Shown piece by piece: positions 11,140 through 21,644 of a stretch of DNA of 64,000 nucleotides (position 1 is its first letter; the number at the start of each line of letters is the position of its first letter). Position numbers and translations under genes: made by a program. The notes beneath the pieces are model-generated. The model did no database searches and had not been told where the DNA came from. It saw nothing but the letters and a program-made list of their open reading frames with translations. This DNA comes from Branchipolynoe longqiensis (Eukaryota; Annelida; Polychaeta; Phyllodocida; Polynoidae): NCBI GenBank assembly GCA_030323885.1, contig CM059190.1, positions 106,309,856-106,373,855 of the forward strand, in the 5' to 3' direction.

Positions 11140-11845
11140 CAGTGTTAGCAACAGGATGCTAATGGGCAGAGTGCATGTGTACTCAGGCACGTGTGCTGTG
11201 TTTGCAGCAGGACGCTAATGGGCAGAGTGCATGTGTACTCAGGCATGTGTGCAGTGTTTGCAGCAGGATGCTAATGGGCAGAGTGCATGTGTACTCAGGC
11301 ATGTGTGCAGTGTTTGTAGCAGGATGCTAATGGGCAGAGTGCATGTGTACTCAGGCATGTGTGCAGTGTTTGCAGCAGGACGCTAATGGGCAGAGTGCAT
11401 GTGTACTCAGGCATGTGTGCTGTGTTTGCAGCAGGACGCTAATGGGCAGAGTGCATGTGTACTCAGGCATGTGTGCAGTGTTTGCAGCAGGACGCTAATG
11501 GGCAGAGTGCATGTGTACTCAGGCATGTGTGCAGTGTTTGCAGCAGGACACTAATGGGCAGAGTGCATGTGTACTCAGGCATGTGTGCAGTGTTTGCAGC
11601 AGGACGCTAATGGGCAGAGTGCATGTGTACTCAGGCATGTGTGCTGTGTTTGCAGCAGGATGCTAATGGGCAAAGTGCATGTGTACTCAGGCATGTGTGC
11701 TGTGTTTGCAGCAGGATGCTAATGGGAGAGTGCATGTGTACTCAGGCACGTGTGAAGTGTTTGCAGCAGGATGCTAATGGGCAAAGTGCATGTGTACTCA
11801 GGCACGTGTGCTGTGTTTGCAGCAGGATGCTAATGGGCAGAGTAC
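11140..11845. repeat. 56-bp minisatellite
   Basis: About 12 units containing GCAGCAGGACGCTAATGGGC and GTGCATGTGTACTCAGGC, spaced 56 bases, near-identical except for a one-base deletion near 11728. Each unit carries TTTGCAG, an acceptor-like site. Low divergence suggests recent amplification. Confidence 0.93.
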
Positions 11846-12016
11846 TTAGGCGCAGGTGCACATGAGTGTGCACCATGTTCAACAATGCCTCGTCTGCAGA
11901 TTATACACAGACGGGATCACCGATTGAGTTGAGCGTCTCTCTCCCTGAAGAATAACTGGTTGTTTGGCCATCTCCAGTTACTCCTCAAGAGGCTCCTGGC
12001 AACTGTCTGCCAGTCT

Positions 12017-12060
<44 letters not shown>
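12017..12060. repeat. Homopolymer C tract
   Basis: About 44 consecutive C residues. Its length in the assembly should be regarded as approximate. Confidence 0.9.
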
Positions 12061-12844
12061 ACCCACACACTAAATCAGTAAATGCCAAAACACAACGCAT
12101 AAGAAAGAAAGAAAGGAAGACAAGTCACGCAAGATTGACAGTGATAAGGTTGAACTTTATTGCTACAACTCTTGGTCACCTACCAGTGACCTGCCACCCT
12201 GACTCACTTACAACCTGCTACACAGACCCACATAGCTTCTGCTTGTTCAGTCTAATCAGTGCCTACATCCCATTGAACCTAAGTACTATGGATGTTAGAG
12301 ACAGCTCCTCAGAGGTGAACTGCTTCCTTTGGTATCTCTAGAGTGAGTGTGTAGTCTGTCCAGCAAGTTGAAGGAGTACATGGGTGACTGGGCTCACACA
12401 GCGCCAGCCAATCAGACACCTCTGCAGCCTGGGAGGGGTGGTGCCCAAGAGGGGGCACCTGTCACTCAACCCCAAGGCAGGTGGTGTCCTTAATGTATGT
12501 AGAATGGCTGGGTGTGCTTACCCAGCGGCCCCGTGGTAACAAGTAGTCGCCATACAGTTACGTTAAACAATAATACATGTCCCGCTCCATTTGCACTCTT
12601 CCTGGTGCATGGAGGGAACATTCCTGTAATTAGCAACCGTATCTTAATATCCAGACATCATACCGCAATCCCGGTCACAGTGCATCATAACATTTACACA
12701 TAGTTATTTCCATGTCACAGAGTGAGTGCGCACACATTGCATCACTATTACATAACAATGGTCCCCAACTCCGTCGCCCGAGATATTGATATGATTCCAA
12801 GCTTGGCTATCATGACTGAAAGACCCGTATATTTTTACATCCTG
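12061..12844. other. Unassigned single-copy stretch
   Basis: Two plus-strand frames (to 12341 and 12512-12703) have no recognisable domain. The 12400-12480 part has moderately high GC. No repeat family of this window matches. Confidence 0.4.
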
Positions 12845-13048
12845 TTCGAATCTTGGTCGAGTCAAACCAATGACTTAAGAATGTATACTTGTCGCTTCCT
12901 AGCCAGGCGCTCGACACTATAAGGATAGGGCAAGGACTGGTTGGCTCGGTGTTAGGATAATGTGAATGAGTGGGATATCAGGTCATGGTTCTGGCAGCCT
13001 GGTCTCCCAGTGGGGCAGCACTACAATCGCGATGAGTGCGCACTGTCA
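12845..13048 (+). mobile_element. SINE A body, truncated by repeat X
   Basis: Begins TCGAATCTTGGTCGAGTCAA, contains GAATGAGTGGGATATCAGG and GTGGGGCAGCACTACA, and stops at GCGCACTGTCA where repeat X starts; the 3' tail is absent downstream. Confidence 0.78.
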
Positions 13049-13291
13049 CAAATCGGACACCGGCCCGAACGGGCAAGTAATTATTTTTCTGATCTGCATA
13101 AGCAGATTTCAGTTTCAATTCCATTTATGACACCAGTTTCCTTTCTGTCATCAAGGCGACTGACTTTACCACCATACTTATTAACCAGTCCACAGCACTG
13201 TCTATTCTTAATTGCTTATGACAATTTATGTCCTTCAGAGTACAGTTTTTCAAATGCATCGCCAGTTGTTTTTACTTGGGCTTGGGCAAGT
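13049..13291 (+). mobile_element. Repeat X, copy 2
   Basis: Starts CAAATCGGACACCGGCCC and ends CTTGGGCTTGGGCAAGT; matches 9424-9668 in length and sequence. It sits at a different point of SINE A than copy 1. Confidence 0.65.
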
Positions 13292-13496
13292 AGTTTTGCC
13301 ACTCGGGTAAGTAGAAAATTCAGTCACTTGCCTATTGGGCAAGTGGGAAAGTCAGTGTGCGTACAACTTGCCGGTAGCCTCAGTAGACACGGACCCTGTC
13401 CAGGTTGCTGCCCACAAAACCTGCACGTGCGCACGTTTAACTAACTCCACTGTCCCGTCTCACCAACAAGTCCCCGACTCCCTATGCACCGGAGCG

Positions 13497-13735
13497 GGAC
13501 GTGGCTCAGGCGGTAGATTGTCCACCTGTGAAGGTGTGGGTCATCTGATCGATCCTGCTCAGTGGACCCATTTGCAGTTTGGGCTATTTACCGTTCCAAC
13601 CAGTGGTCTGCAACTGGTTCATCAAAGTCTGTGGTATGTGCTGTCATGTCTGTGGAAAAGTGCATATAAAAGACCCCTTGCTGCTTATCGGAAAAAGCAG
13701 CCTACTTGGCAGCAGCGGGTTTCCTCCAAAAATAA
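13497..13735 (+). mobile_element. SINE B, copy 1
   Basis: tRNA-like head with A box GTGGCTCAGGCGGTAGATTG and degenerate B box, then the conserved body AAAGTGCATATAAAAGACCC and GGCAGCAGCGGGTTTCCTCC. The 3' end is shorter than in the 18976 copy. Confidence 0.78.
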
Positions 13736-13924
13736 ACCATATATGCAACCTCATTGCAATGCACCCCGATTTAATGCGAATTCTTATATAACGCGATGAT
13801 TCTTTAACTCAGAATTCCTTAATTCAAAGGTAATTCAATAAACTGAATCCCGATTTAGCGTGTGACTCAGCTCTTTTCGCGATGACATTTTATGGACGTT
13901 TTAATGGAGCTGCCCTGTACATTC

Positions 13925-14412
13925 ATATATTTACACACATAAATACATACATATAAATACATACATATAAATACATACATATGCCAATAAACACATACAT
14001 ACATATGTACATACATATAAACATGTACGTATATGTATGTATATTATAATAAATATACACACATACATACATAAACACATGCATGAGTACATACATATTT
14101 ACATACAAAACAATAAGCACATGCGTGCATAAACACATACATACTTACACACATACTTACATAGATACATAAGCACATACATACATAAACAGGTAAGCAC
14201 ATATGTGCATAAACACATACATACATAACCACATACATACGTGCATAAACACATACATACATAAACACACATACATACATACGTACATACATACATACAT
14301 ACATACATACATACATACATACATACATACATACATCCATCCATAGATACATACATACATACATACATACATACATACATACATACATACATACATACAT
14401 ACATAAGCACAT
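13925..14412. repeat. (CATA)n tetranucleotide repeat
   Basis: ACATACATACAT tracts, nearly perfect at 14270-14405 and interspersed with CACATAA upstream. Frames reading MYVCMYVC are artefacts. Confidence 0.93.
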
Positions 14413-14499
14413 AATAGATACACACACACACCTCCGCCTGGTTGTAGGCGCCCAGTCGGCTTCTACCGGGCTCTATTCCTGTAGAGCTTGGGGCTGCCT

Positions 14500-15042
14500 T
14501 ACGCTCCCTCCCCTCCCCTCTCCTCCCCTCCCTCTCCTCCCCTCCCCTCCCCTCCCCTCCCTCCCTCCCCTCCCCTCCCCCTCCCTCCCCTCCCCTCCCC
14601 TCCCCTCCCCTCCCTCCCCTCACTCCACTCCACTCCCTCCCTCCCCTCATCCATCCACTCCCACTTCCACTCACTCCCCTCCTACCCTCCCTTCCTACCC
14701 TCCCCTCCCTACCCTCTCCTTCTCACTCCAGCCACTCCACTCTCCTCAACTCCACTCCACTCCACTCCACTCCACTCCCCTCAACTCACTCCACTCCACT
14801 CCACTCCACTCCACTCCAACTCCACTCCACTCCCACTCCATCCCTCATCTCCACTCACTCCACTCACTCCACTCCACTCCACTCCACTCCACTCCTCACT
14901 CCACTCCACTCCACTCCAACCTCTACTCCACCCTCAAACCTACCTCCCCTCCACTCCCGCCCCACTCCGCCCCGCCCCGCCCCGCCCGCCCCGCCCCTCC
15001 CCGCCCCGCCCCGCCCCGCCCCGCCCCGCCCCGCCCCTACCA
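14500..15042. repeat. C-rich minisatellites (CCCCT, CACTC, CCCCG)
   Basis: Three successive five-base themes: CCCCT at 14500-14640, CACTC at 14720-14930 and CCCCG at about 14960-15040. The minus strand has repeated runs of four G separated by one base at 14960-15040, a strong G-quadruplex candidate. Confidence 0.88.
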
Positions 15043-15129
15043 CACACATGCCGGCTCCTTCCTGCCCGGGTGAGGCGGGCCCGCCCTGCACTTGGATCCC
15101 GGCAGGGCGCGAGCTCGTAGGTGGATCTA

Positions 15130-15565
15130 GGATTTACGCAGTTCTGACATCAACAACCAAATCTCTAACTCTGACAGTGGTCGCTGTCTGTCAACAACCA
15201 AGTCTCTCACTCTGACAGAGGTCGCTGTCTTTCAACAACCTAGTGTCTCACTATGACAGTGGTCGCTGTGTGTCAACAATCAAGTCTGTCACTCTGACAG
15301 TGGTCGCTGTCTGTCAACTACCTGGTGTCTCACTCTGAGAGTGGTCGCTGTGTCAACAACCAAGTCTGTGACTCTGACAGTGGTCTCTGTCTGTCAACAA
15401 CCACGTCTGTGTGACTCTGACAGTGGTCACTGTCTGTCAACAACCACGACTCTGTGACTCTGACAGTGGTCTCTGTCTGTCAACAACCACGTCTGTGTGA
15501 TTCTGACAGTAGGCACTGTCTGTCAAAAACCACGACTCTGTGACTCTGACAGTGGTCACTGTCTG
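15130..15565. repeat. Minisatellite, about 42-bp period
   Basis: About ten units with GTCAACAACCA, CTCTGACAGTGGTC and CTGTCTGTC. GACAG and CTGTC in each unit allow short hairpins. Confidence 0.85.
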
Positions 15566-15729
15566 TCAACCCGGGAGCAGTTCTGTGCCCGCACCAATAG
15601 GACGACATATACCCGTTGGTCGGAGGTGGACAGGCTGATCAGGCTAACTAACTAGGCTGAGCAGACCCCATTGGAAGCTCGGCGGTCTTAACAAATATCT
15701 GACCATTCTTTGGTGACCCATTCCCTGAG

Positions 15730-18245
15730 TTACCTCCATATCCCTCAGTTCTGTGAGCTATTCTTGTATCCATCTATTGTCTCAGTTATTCGTGTATCTC
15801 CCCTTGTGTGAGTTATTCTCGTAACCATCCATGATGAGTTGTCCTGTATATTACCTTTGTATGCTTTAGTCTCGTAATCATACATTATATGACTTATTCC
15901 TGTATCTCCCTTTTGTCTGTGTTAGTCTCGTATCCATCCATTATATGACTTATTCCTGTATCTCCCCTTTGTATGCATTAGTCTTGTATCCATCCATTAT
16001 ATGAGTTATTCCTGTATCTCCCTTTTGTATGAGTTATTCTCGTATCCATCCATTATATGAGTTATTTCTCTATCTCTCCTTTGTATGCATTAGTCTCGTA
16101 TCCATCCATTATATGAGTTATTCCTCTATCTCTCCTTTGTATGCATTAGTCTTGTATCCATCCATTATATGAGTTGTTCCTGTTTCTCCCCTTTGTATGC
16201 ATTAGTCTCATATCCATCCATTATATGCGTTAGTCTAGTATCCATCCATTATATGAGTTATTCCTGTATCTCCCTTTTGTATGAGTTATTCTCGTATCCA
16301 TCCATTATATGATTTATATTCCTGTATCTCCCTTTTGTATGAGTTATTCTCATATCCATCCATTATATGAGTTATTCCTGTATCTCCCCTTTGTTTGTGT
16401 TAGTCTCGTATTCATCCATTATATGAGTTATTCCTGTATCTCCCTTTTGTATGAGTGATTCTCATATCCATCCATTATATGAGTTATTCCTGTATCTCCC
16501 TTTTGTATGAGTTATTCTCGTATCCATCCATTATATGAGTTATTCCTCTATCTCTCTTTGTATGCATTAGTCTCGTATCCATCCATTATATGAGTTATTC
16601 CTGTATCTCCCCTTTGTTTGTGTTAGTCTCGTATCCATCCATTATGAGTTATTTCTGTATCTCCCCTTTGTATGTGTTAGTCTCGTATCCCTCCATTATA
16701 TGAGTTATTCCTGTATCTCCCCTTTGTATGCGTTAGTCTTGTATCCCTCCATTATATGAGTTATTCCTGTATCTCCCCTTTGTATGCGTTTGTCTCGGAT
16801 CCCTCCATTATATGAGTTATTCCTGTATCTCCCCTTTGTATGCGTTAGTCTTGTATCCCTCCATTATATGAGTTATTCCTGTATCTCCCCTTTGTATGCG
16901 TTAGTCTCATATCCCTCCATTATATGAGTAATTCCTGCATCTCCCATTTGTATGCGTTAGTCTTGTATCCATCCATTATGAGTTATTCCTGTATCTCCTC
17001 TTTATATGCATTAGTCTTGTATCCATCCATTATATGAGTTATTCCCCTATCTCCCCTTTGTATGCATTAGTCTCGTATCCATCCATTATATGAGTTATTC
17101 CTGTATCTCCTCTTTGTATGTGTTAGTCTTGTATCCATCCATTATATGAGTTATTCCTGGATCTCCCCTTTGTATGCGTCAGTCCGGTATCCATCCAGTC
17201 TATGAGTTATTCCTGTTTCTCCCCTTCTCTAAGTTATTCTCGTATCCATCCATTATATGATTTATTCCTGTATCTCCTCTTTCTATGCATTAGTCTTGTA
17301 TATATTCATCCATTATATGAGTTAATCCTCTATTTCCCCTTTGTATGCATTAGTTTCGTATCCATCCATTATATGAGTTATTCCTGTATCTCCCCTTTGT
17401 AGGCGTTAGTCCTGTATCCATCCAGTATATGAGTTATTCCTGTATCTCCCCTTTGTAGGCGTTAGTCTCATATCCATCCATTATATGAGTTATTCCTGTT
17501 TCTCCCCTTCTCTAAGTTAGTCCCGTATCCATCGAGTATATGAGTTATTCTTGTGTCTCTCTTTCTCTAAGTTATTTTCGTATCCATCCATTATATGAGG
17601 TATTCCTGTAGCTCCCCTTTCTGTGAGTTATTCTGGTATCCATCCACTGTATGAGTTATTCTGGTATTCATCCACTGTATGTGTTAGTCTCATATACATC
17701 CATTATGAGTTATTCCCGTGTCTCTCCTTCTCTAAGTTATTCTCGTATCCATCCACTCTATTAGTTATTCTCGTATCCATCCACTGCATGAGTTATTCCT
17801 GTATCTCCCCTTTATATGCATTAGTCTCGTATTCATCCATTATATGAGTTATTCCTGTATCTCCCCTTTGTATGCATTAGTCTCGTATCCATCCATTATA
17901 TGAGTTATTCCTGTATCTCCCCTTTGTATGCATTAGTCTTGTATCCATCCATTATATGAGTTATTCCTGGATCTCCCCTTTGTATGCGTCAGTCCGGTAT
18001 CCATCCAGTATATGAGTTATTCCTGTTTCTCCCCTTCTCTAAGTTATTCTCATATCCATCCATTATATGAGTTATTCCTGTATCTCCCCTTTGTGTGTGT
18101 TAGACTCATATCCATCCATTATATGAGTTATTCTCATGTCTCTCCTTCTATAAGTTATTCTCGTATCCATCCACTGTATAAGTTATTCTCGTATCTATCC
18201 ACTGTATAAGTTATTCTCGTATCCATCCACTATGTGACTTATTCC
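15730..18245. repeat. 56-bp minisatellite, 2.5 kb
   Basis: About 45 units built from GTATCTCCCCTTTGTATGCA, TTAGTCTCGTATCCATCC and ATTATATGAGTTATTCCT. Divergence rises towards the right end, where short variants ending ATCCATCCACTGTATAAG appear. Plus frames reading MSYSCISPLY are artefacts. Confidence 0.93.
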
Positions 18246-18259
18246 TGCATCCACCCGTT

Positions 18260-18610
18260 ATCTGATTTACCCCCCACACCCCGCCAGGTGGCCCCGTGCT
18301 GGTCCCCGGCCGGTCCTGTCCTGTCCCGGTGGCGCCGCCTTGCGGCACTGAGAGCTGGCTGCGTCGATTTGTGGATTGGTGGATTGCGCCGTCGTGTTGG
18401 ATTCCGGTAACAATCACACAGCGCGTGCGCACCGAGCGTCACGCCTCGCTGAACCCGGCAGGGGGCGCCACGGACAGCGGTGGGGGGCGGGTCTGGGGTT
18501 GTGTGGGGGCTGCGTGTGTGGATTGGGGGCCTGGTGGTCACGTGAACTCCGCCATGTTGGCAATGCTGCAGGATTCCTACGGGCCCGGCCCGACACCCTG
18601 CTGCATGCCG
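18260..18610 (+). promoter_or_regulatory. CpG-rich promoter-like segment
   Basis: A GC- and CpG-rich island in otherwise AT-rich DNA. It contains GCGCGTGCGC (close to the NRF1 site), two GATTGGTGG/ATTGG CCAAT-box-like sites on the minus strand, an E-box TCACGTGA at about 18537-18544 and CCGCCATGTTGG, whose complement matches the YY1 core. It ends with a donor GTAAGT at 18611. Motif matching was done by eye; promoter function is inferred. Confidence 0.35.
18572..18610 (+). CDS. Candidate short exon with strong donor
   Basis: 39 nt between CAATGCTGCAG and the donor GTAAGT. Entering with one base carried over it reads FLRARPDTLLHA; in phase 0 it reads DSYGPGPTPCCMP. Alternatively it is the end of a first exon starting at ATG 18554 (Kozak-like CCGCCATGT), reading MLAMLQ first. 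All readings are open. No family is recognised. Confidence 0.28.
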
Positions 18611-18666
18611 GTAAGTCGGACACAGCTGTGTGACGACTGTGTTTTATTTACACTGTTGGGAGCCGG

Positions 18667-18972
18667 ACGTGGTGTTCTCTGTGGCGGAGTGGTTAGAGTG
18701 TCTGACTTTTTTCTAGGTCGGACTCCTAATCTGAAGGTCAGTGGTTCGATTCCCTGTGCCCCCACCTCTACCAATTTGGATATCCACCGCTGTGTATAAC
18801 TTACAGTGTCGTCAAAGGCCAGTTGCTCTCATACCATGTCTATGTGATGTGGGAGGTTAAAAATCCCTTTGGTCGGTAAAAGTGTAGGCTCGGGCTTTCT
18901 ATCGACAAACTGTCTAATGGTGAAAACAAGCCTATTCAGGCTTATCCATGATATGCAGTATAACTCTTCAAC
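18667..18972 (+). mobile_element. SINE C, copy 2
   Basis: Head GTGGCGGAGTGGTTAGAGTG and B box GGTTCGATTCCC, then the same body as at 10254. It is followed immediately by a SINE B copy in the same orientation. Confidence 0.8.
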
Positions 18973-18975
18973 AAC

Positions 18976-19300
18976 AACGTATCTCAGGCGGTAGAGTGTC
19001 CACCTGTGAAGGTGTGGGTCATCCTATCGATCCTGCTCAGTGGACACATTTGCAGTTTGGGCTATTTTCCGGTCCAACCAGTGATCCACAACTGGTTCAT
19101 CAAAGGTTGTGGTATGTGCTGTCCTGTCTGTGGGAAAGTGCATATAAAAGACCCCCTTGTTGCTTATTGGAAAAAGTAGCCTATGTGGCGGCAGCGGGTT
19201 TCCTCCAAAGAAATATGTCAGAATGACCATATGTTTGACGTCCAATAGCTGATGATATGAAAATCAATGTGCTCTAGAGGCATCCTTAAATAATAAAAAA
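18976..19300 (+). mobile_element. SINE B, longest copy
   Basis: Head TCTCAGGCGGTAGAGTGTCC, GTGCATATAAAAGACCCCC, GGCAGCGGGTTTCCTCC, then TTGACGTCCAATAGCTGATG and CTTAAATAATAAAAAAAG as A-rich 3' end. It defines the full extent of the family here (about 325 bp). Confidence 0.8.
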
Positions 19301-19309
19301 AGATATATA

Positions 19310-19372
19310 TATTTACACTGTAATACAGGGCTTTGACTAAGCAGACAGCGGCCGACTGGACTCAATCATGTT
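19310..19372 (+). repeat. Short direct repeat, copy 1 (pair at 19736-19800)
   Basis: CAGGGCTTTGACTAAGCAGA and AGCGGCCGACTGGACTCAAT recur with few changes at 19736-19800, 425 bases away, with a SINE A copy between them. Confidence 0.6.
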
Positions 19373-19374
19373 GG

Positions 19375-19650
19375 TTGTTGGAGTTGTACATCCTGGCAAC
19401 ATCTAAGGTCATCACGATGGGTACCGACTTGTGACAGTGCACACTCATGATGACTTTATAGTGCTGCCCCTTTGGAAAATCAGGCTGCTGGCACCATAGC
19501 CTGATATCCCACTCAGTCCCATTATCCTGACACTGAGTTAACCAGTCCTTGCCCTATCCTATTAATGCTGAGCACCATGCTAGGAAGTGACGAGTATCAA
19601 TTTTAAAGTCATTGGTTTGACTCGACTGGGAACCGAACTCCCCACCTTCC
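19375..19650 (-). mobile_element. SINE A, minus strand
   Basis: Runs from TACATCCTGGCAACATCTAA through CACTCATGATGACTTTATAG to GACTCGACTGGGAACCGAAC. The outer part of the tRNA head is replaced by a short GCTCTGCCTGC repeat. Confidence 0.78.
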
Positions 19651-19654
19651 GCAT

Positions 19655-19720
19655 GCTCTGCCTGCGCTCTGCCTGCGCTCTGCATGCGCTTTGCATGCGC
19701 TCTGCCTGCGCTCTGCCCAT
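19655..19720. repeat. Short tandem repeat CTCTGCCTGCG
   Basis: About six 11-base units, GCTCTGCCTGC with TGCATGC variants. Confidence 0.7.
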
Positions 19721-20004
19721 TAATCAACCGCGCACGGTCTATTTACACTAAAATGCAGGGCTTTAACCAAACAGATAGCGGCCGACTGACCTCAATCAGC
19801 AGGGTTGCCAACCCTTACGGTTTTACTGTAAGGTGGACAATATTTTATGTCCCGTCATCACCTTACACCGATCTTCCGGCTTTTCATTTTCCAATGTTGG
19901 TAACCCTGCCTACAATTAATATATTATTAATATTATATAAATCGAATGGGTTGCTGTGACCCGGCATGCTTAGCTTCCTTCCTGAGGAACCAATGGAATC
20001 CTGG

Positions 20005-20252
20005 TCTCTTCAAACAAGTGACTTAAAATTGATATTGGTTGCTGCCTGGCACTTGGCATGACTTGGAATAGACAAGGACTAGTTAGCTCTGTATCAGGGT
20101 AATGGGACTGAGTGGGATATCAGGTAATGGCGCCGGCGGCCTGGTCTCCCAATGGGGCAGCACTATAAAGTCGCAATGAATGCGCACCGTCACAAGTCGG
20201 CACCTATCCTGATATGACCTTAAATGTTGCTAGGATGTTAAACCCCAACAAG
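20005..20252 (+). mobile_element. SINE A, plus strand
   Basis: GGAATCCTGGTCTCTTCAAA (diverged head end), GACTGAGTGGGATATCAGG, ATGGGGCAGCACTATAAAG and tail CTATCCTGATATGACC...GCTAGGATG. Confidence 0.8.
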
Positions 20253-20341
20253 GATTGGTGTAATCTATTTGCTATTGTTTCTTGACATTGGAACTGCTCA
20301 AGTTGCATTTAATCAGGGGAATGGTGTTTTAATACACAGTT

Positions 20342-20694
20342 TTAAGTTGCATAGTCCGATGAAAACATAACATTTTCAAAACCAAAACAATTATCTAGAT
20401 TTGATTCTACATATCTAACTGACATGCTGATGCAGTTATTAAGCATTTGTCGTCACATATAAGGGAATACTGAGTCAATTAATATAACATGTTACTGCAG
20501 AAGCCTATGGTGATAGAATTTTGGCAAGCTTGTCAATATTAATTTAGCATGTTTCCATTACAAATATCTCAAAAGTTAGCAATTTAAAATAAAAGTTACT
20601 TCAAACTAAAGTAAGGTAGATTATAATGAACAACCTAATATGTTTATGTCAGAAAATGAGATAAACTCAAAACCATCGGACTATGCAACTTTAA
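20342..20694. mobile_element. MITE M1, well-preserved copy
   Basis: 353 bp from TTAAGTTGCATAGTCCGATG to CATCGGACTATGCAACTTTA. The two ends pair as perfect inverted repeats over about 18 bases. Confidence 0.82.
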
Positions 20695-20904
20695 CAGCCA
20701 CACTGGTGTGAATTAAACTGATGAGCAAACCCCAAAGAACAACTCCCACACCCCAACCCCCACAACTGACAACTCCCACACCCCAACCCCCACCACAGCC
20801 GTGATTACTCCTACATAGGAGACTTGAGTGACTACATTTAAAATATAATAATTACAAAATATATATAAATAAGGGCTAACGAACTATAGTAAAAACTGAT
20901 GAAG

Positions 20905-21415
20905 TAGAGTCTTATCCACCACCAAACCGCACTCTGACGGCAATGAAAGAACTAATGTGGGTGGGTAGCAGATGACTGTGAAAAAGGTCTTATAGAGCAA
21001 TTTAAGCAATAACCCGCCCTCTGCAGGAGAGTGGAAGAACTAGTACAGTGCAGCATGCCTGCGGAAAAGGTCTTATGGAGGAAATTAAACCTCAACCCGC
21101 CCTCTGACGGCAGTAGGAGAACTAATATGGGTGGGTGGAAGCTCACTGTGCAACATGCTCTGTGGAAAAGGGTCATATAGTGGATTTCCACCACCAACCC
21201 GGCCTATGGTGGCAGTGGCAAGAACTACTACGTATATGGGTAGCAGCTTACGGTGTGGCATGCTCTGTGGGAAAGGTCTTATAAGTTATAGAATATTTCC
21301 ACCACCGACCTGCCCTCTGACGTCAGCAAAAGAGCAAATGTGGTTAGGAGTTCACTCCATATGTTCTGTGGAAAAGGTTTGCAGTCCACATTCAATGTCC
21401 TGCACCTCGACTGGT
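20905..21415 (+). repeat. About 97-bp minisatellite, locus 1
   Basis: Five diverged units with TTTCCACCACC..CCCGCCCTCTG, GGCAGTGG.AAGAACTA, TGGGTAGCAG and GTGGAAAAGGTCTTATAG. The same family recurs at 25630-25915. Confidence 0.75.
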
Positions 21416-21644
21416 GAAGAACAAAATTGCTAAACCAAAAGGTGTGTGGCATGATTGAATATTTTCCAAAGGTTTTTGTTTCATGTGTATTTACAGTACT
21501 TGATATTTTTGTACCAAAAGATAAGGTAAGATATTTATTCATTTCCACATGATCATTGTACATGTATACAAGCTGATATATATATCAGGAATGTTTCGCA
21601 TGAAAAAGGAGATTTCAAGCAGAAGTACAATACTTATGAGGCGC

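Noticed and set aside
15730..18245. CRISPR-like array because of regular 56-bp spacing
   Set aside because: There is no alternation of constant repeats and unique spacers; the whole unit repeats. The genome is eukaryotic.
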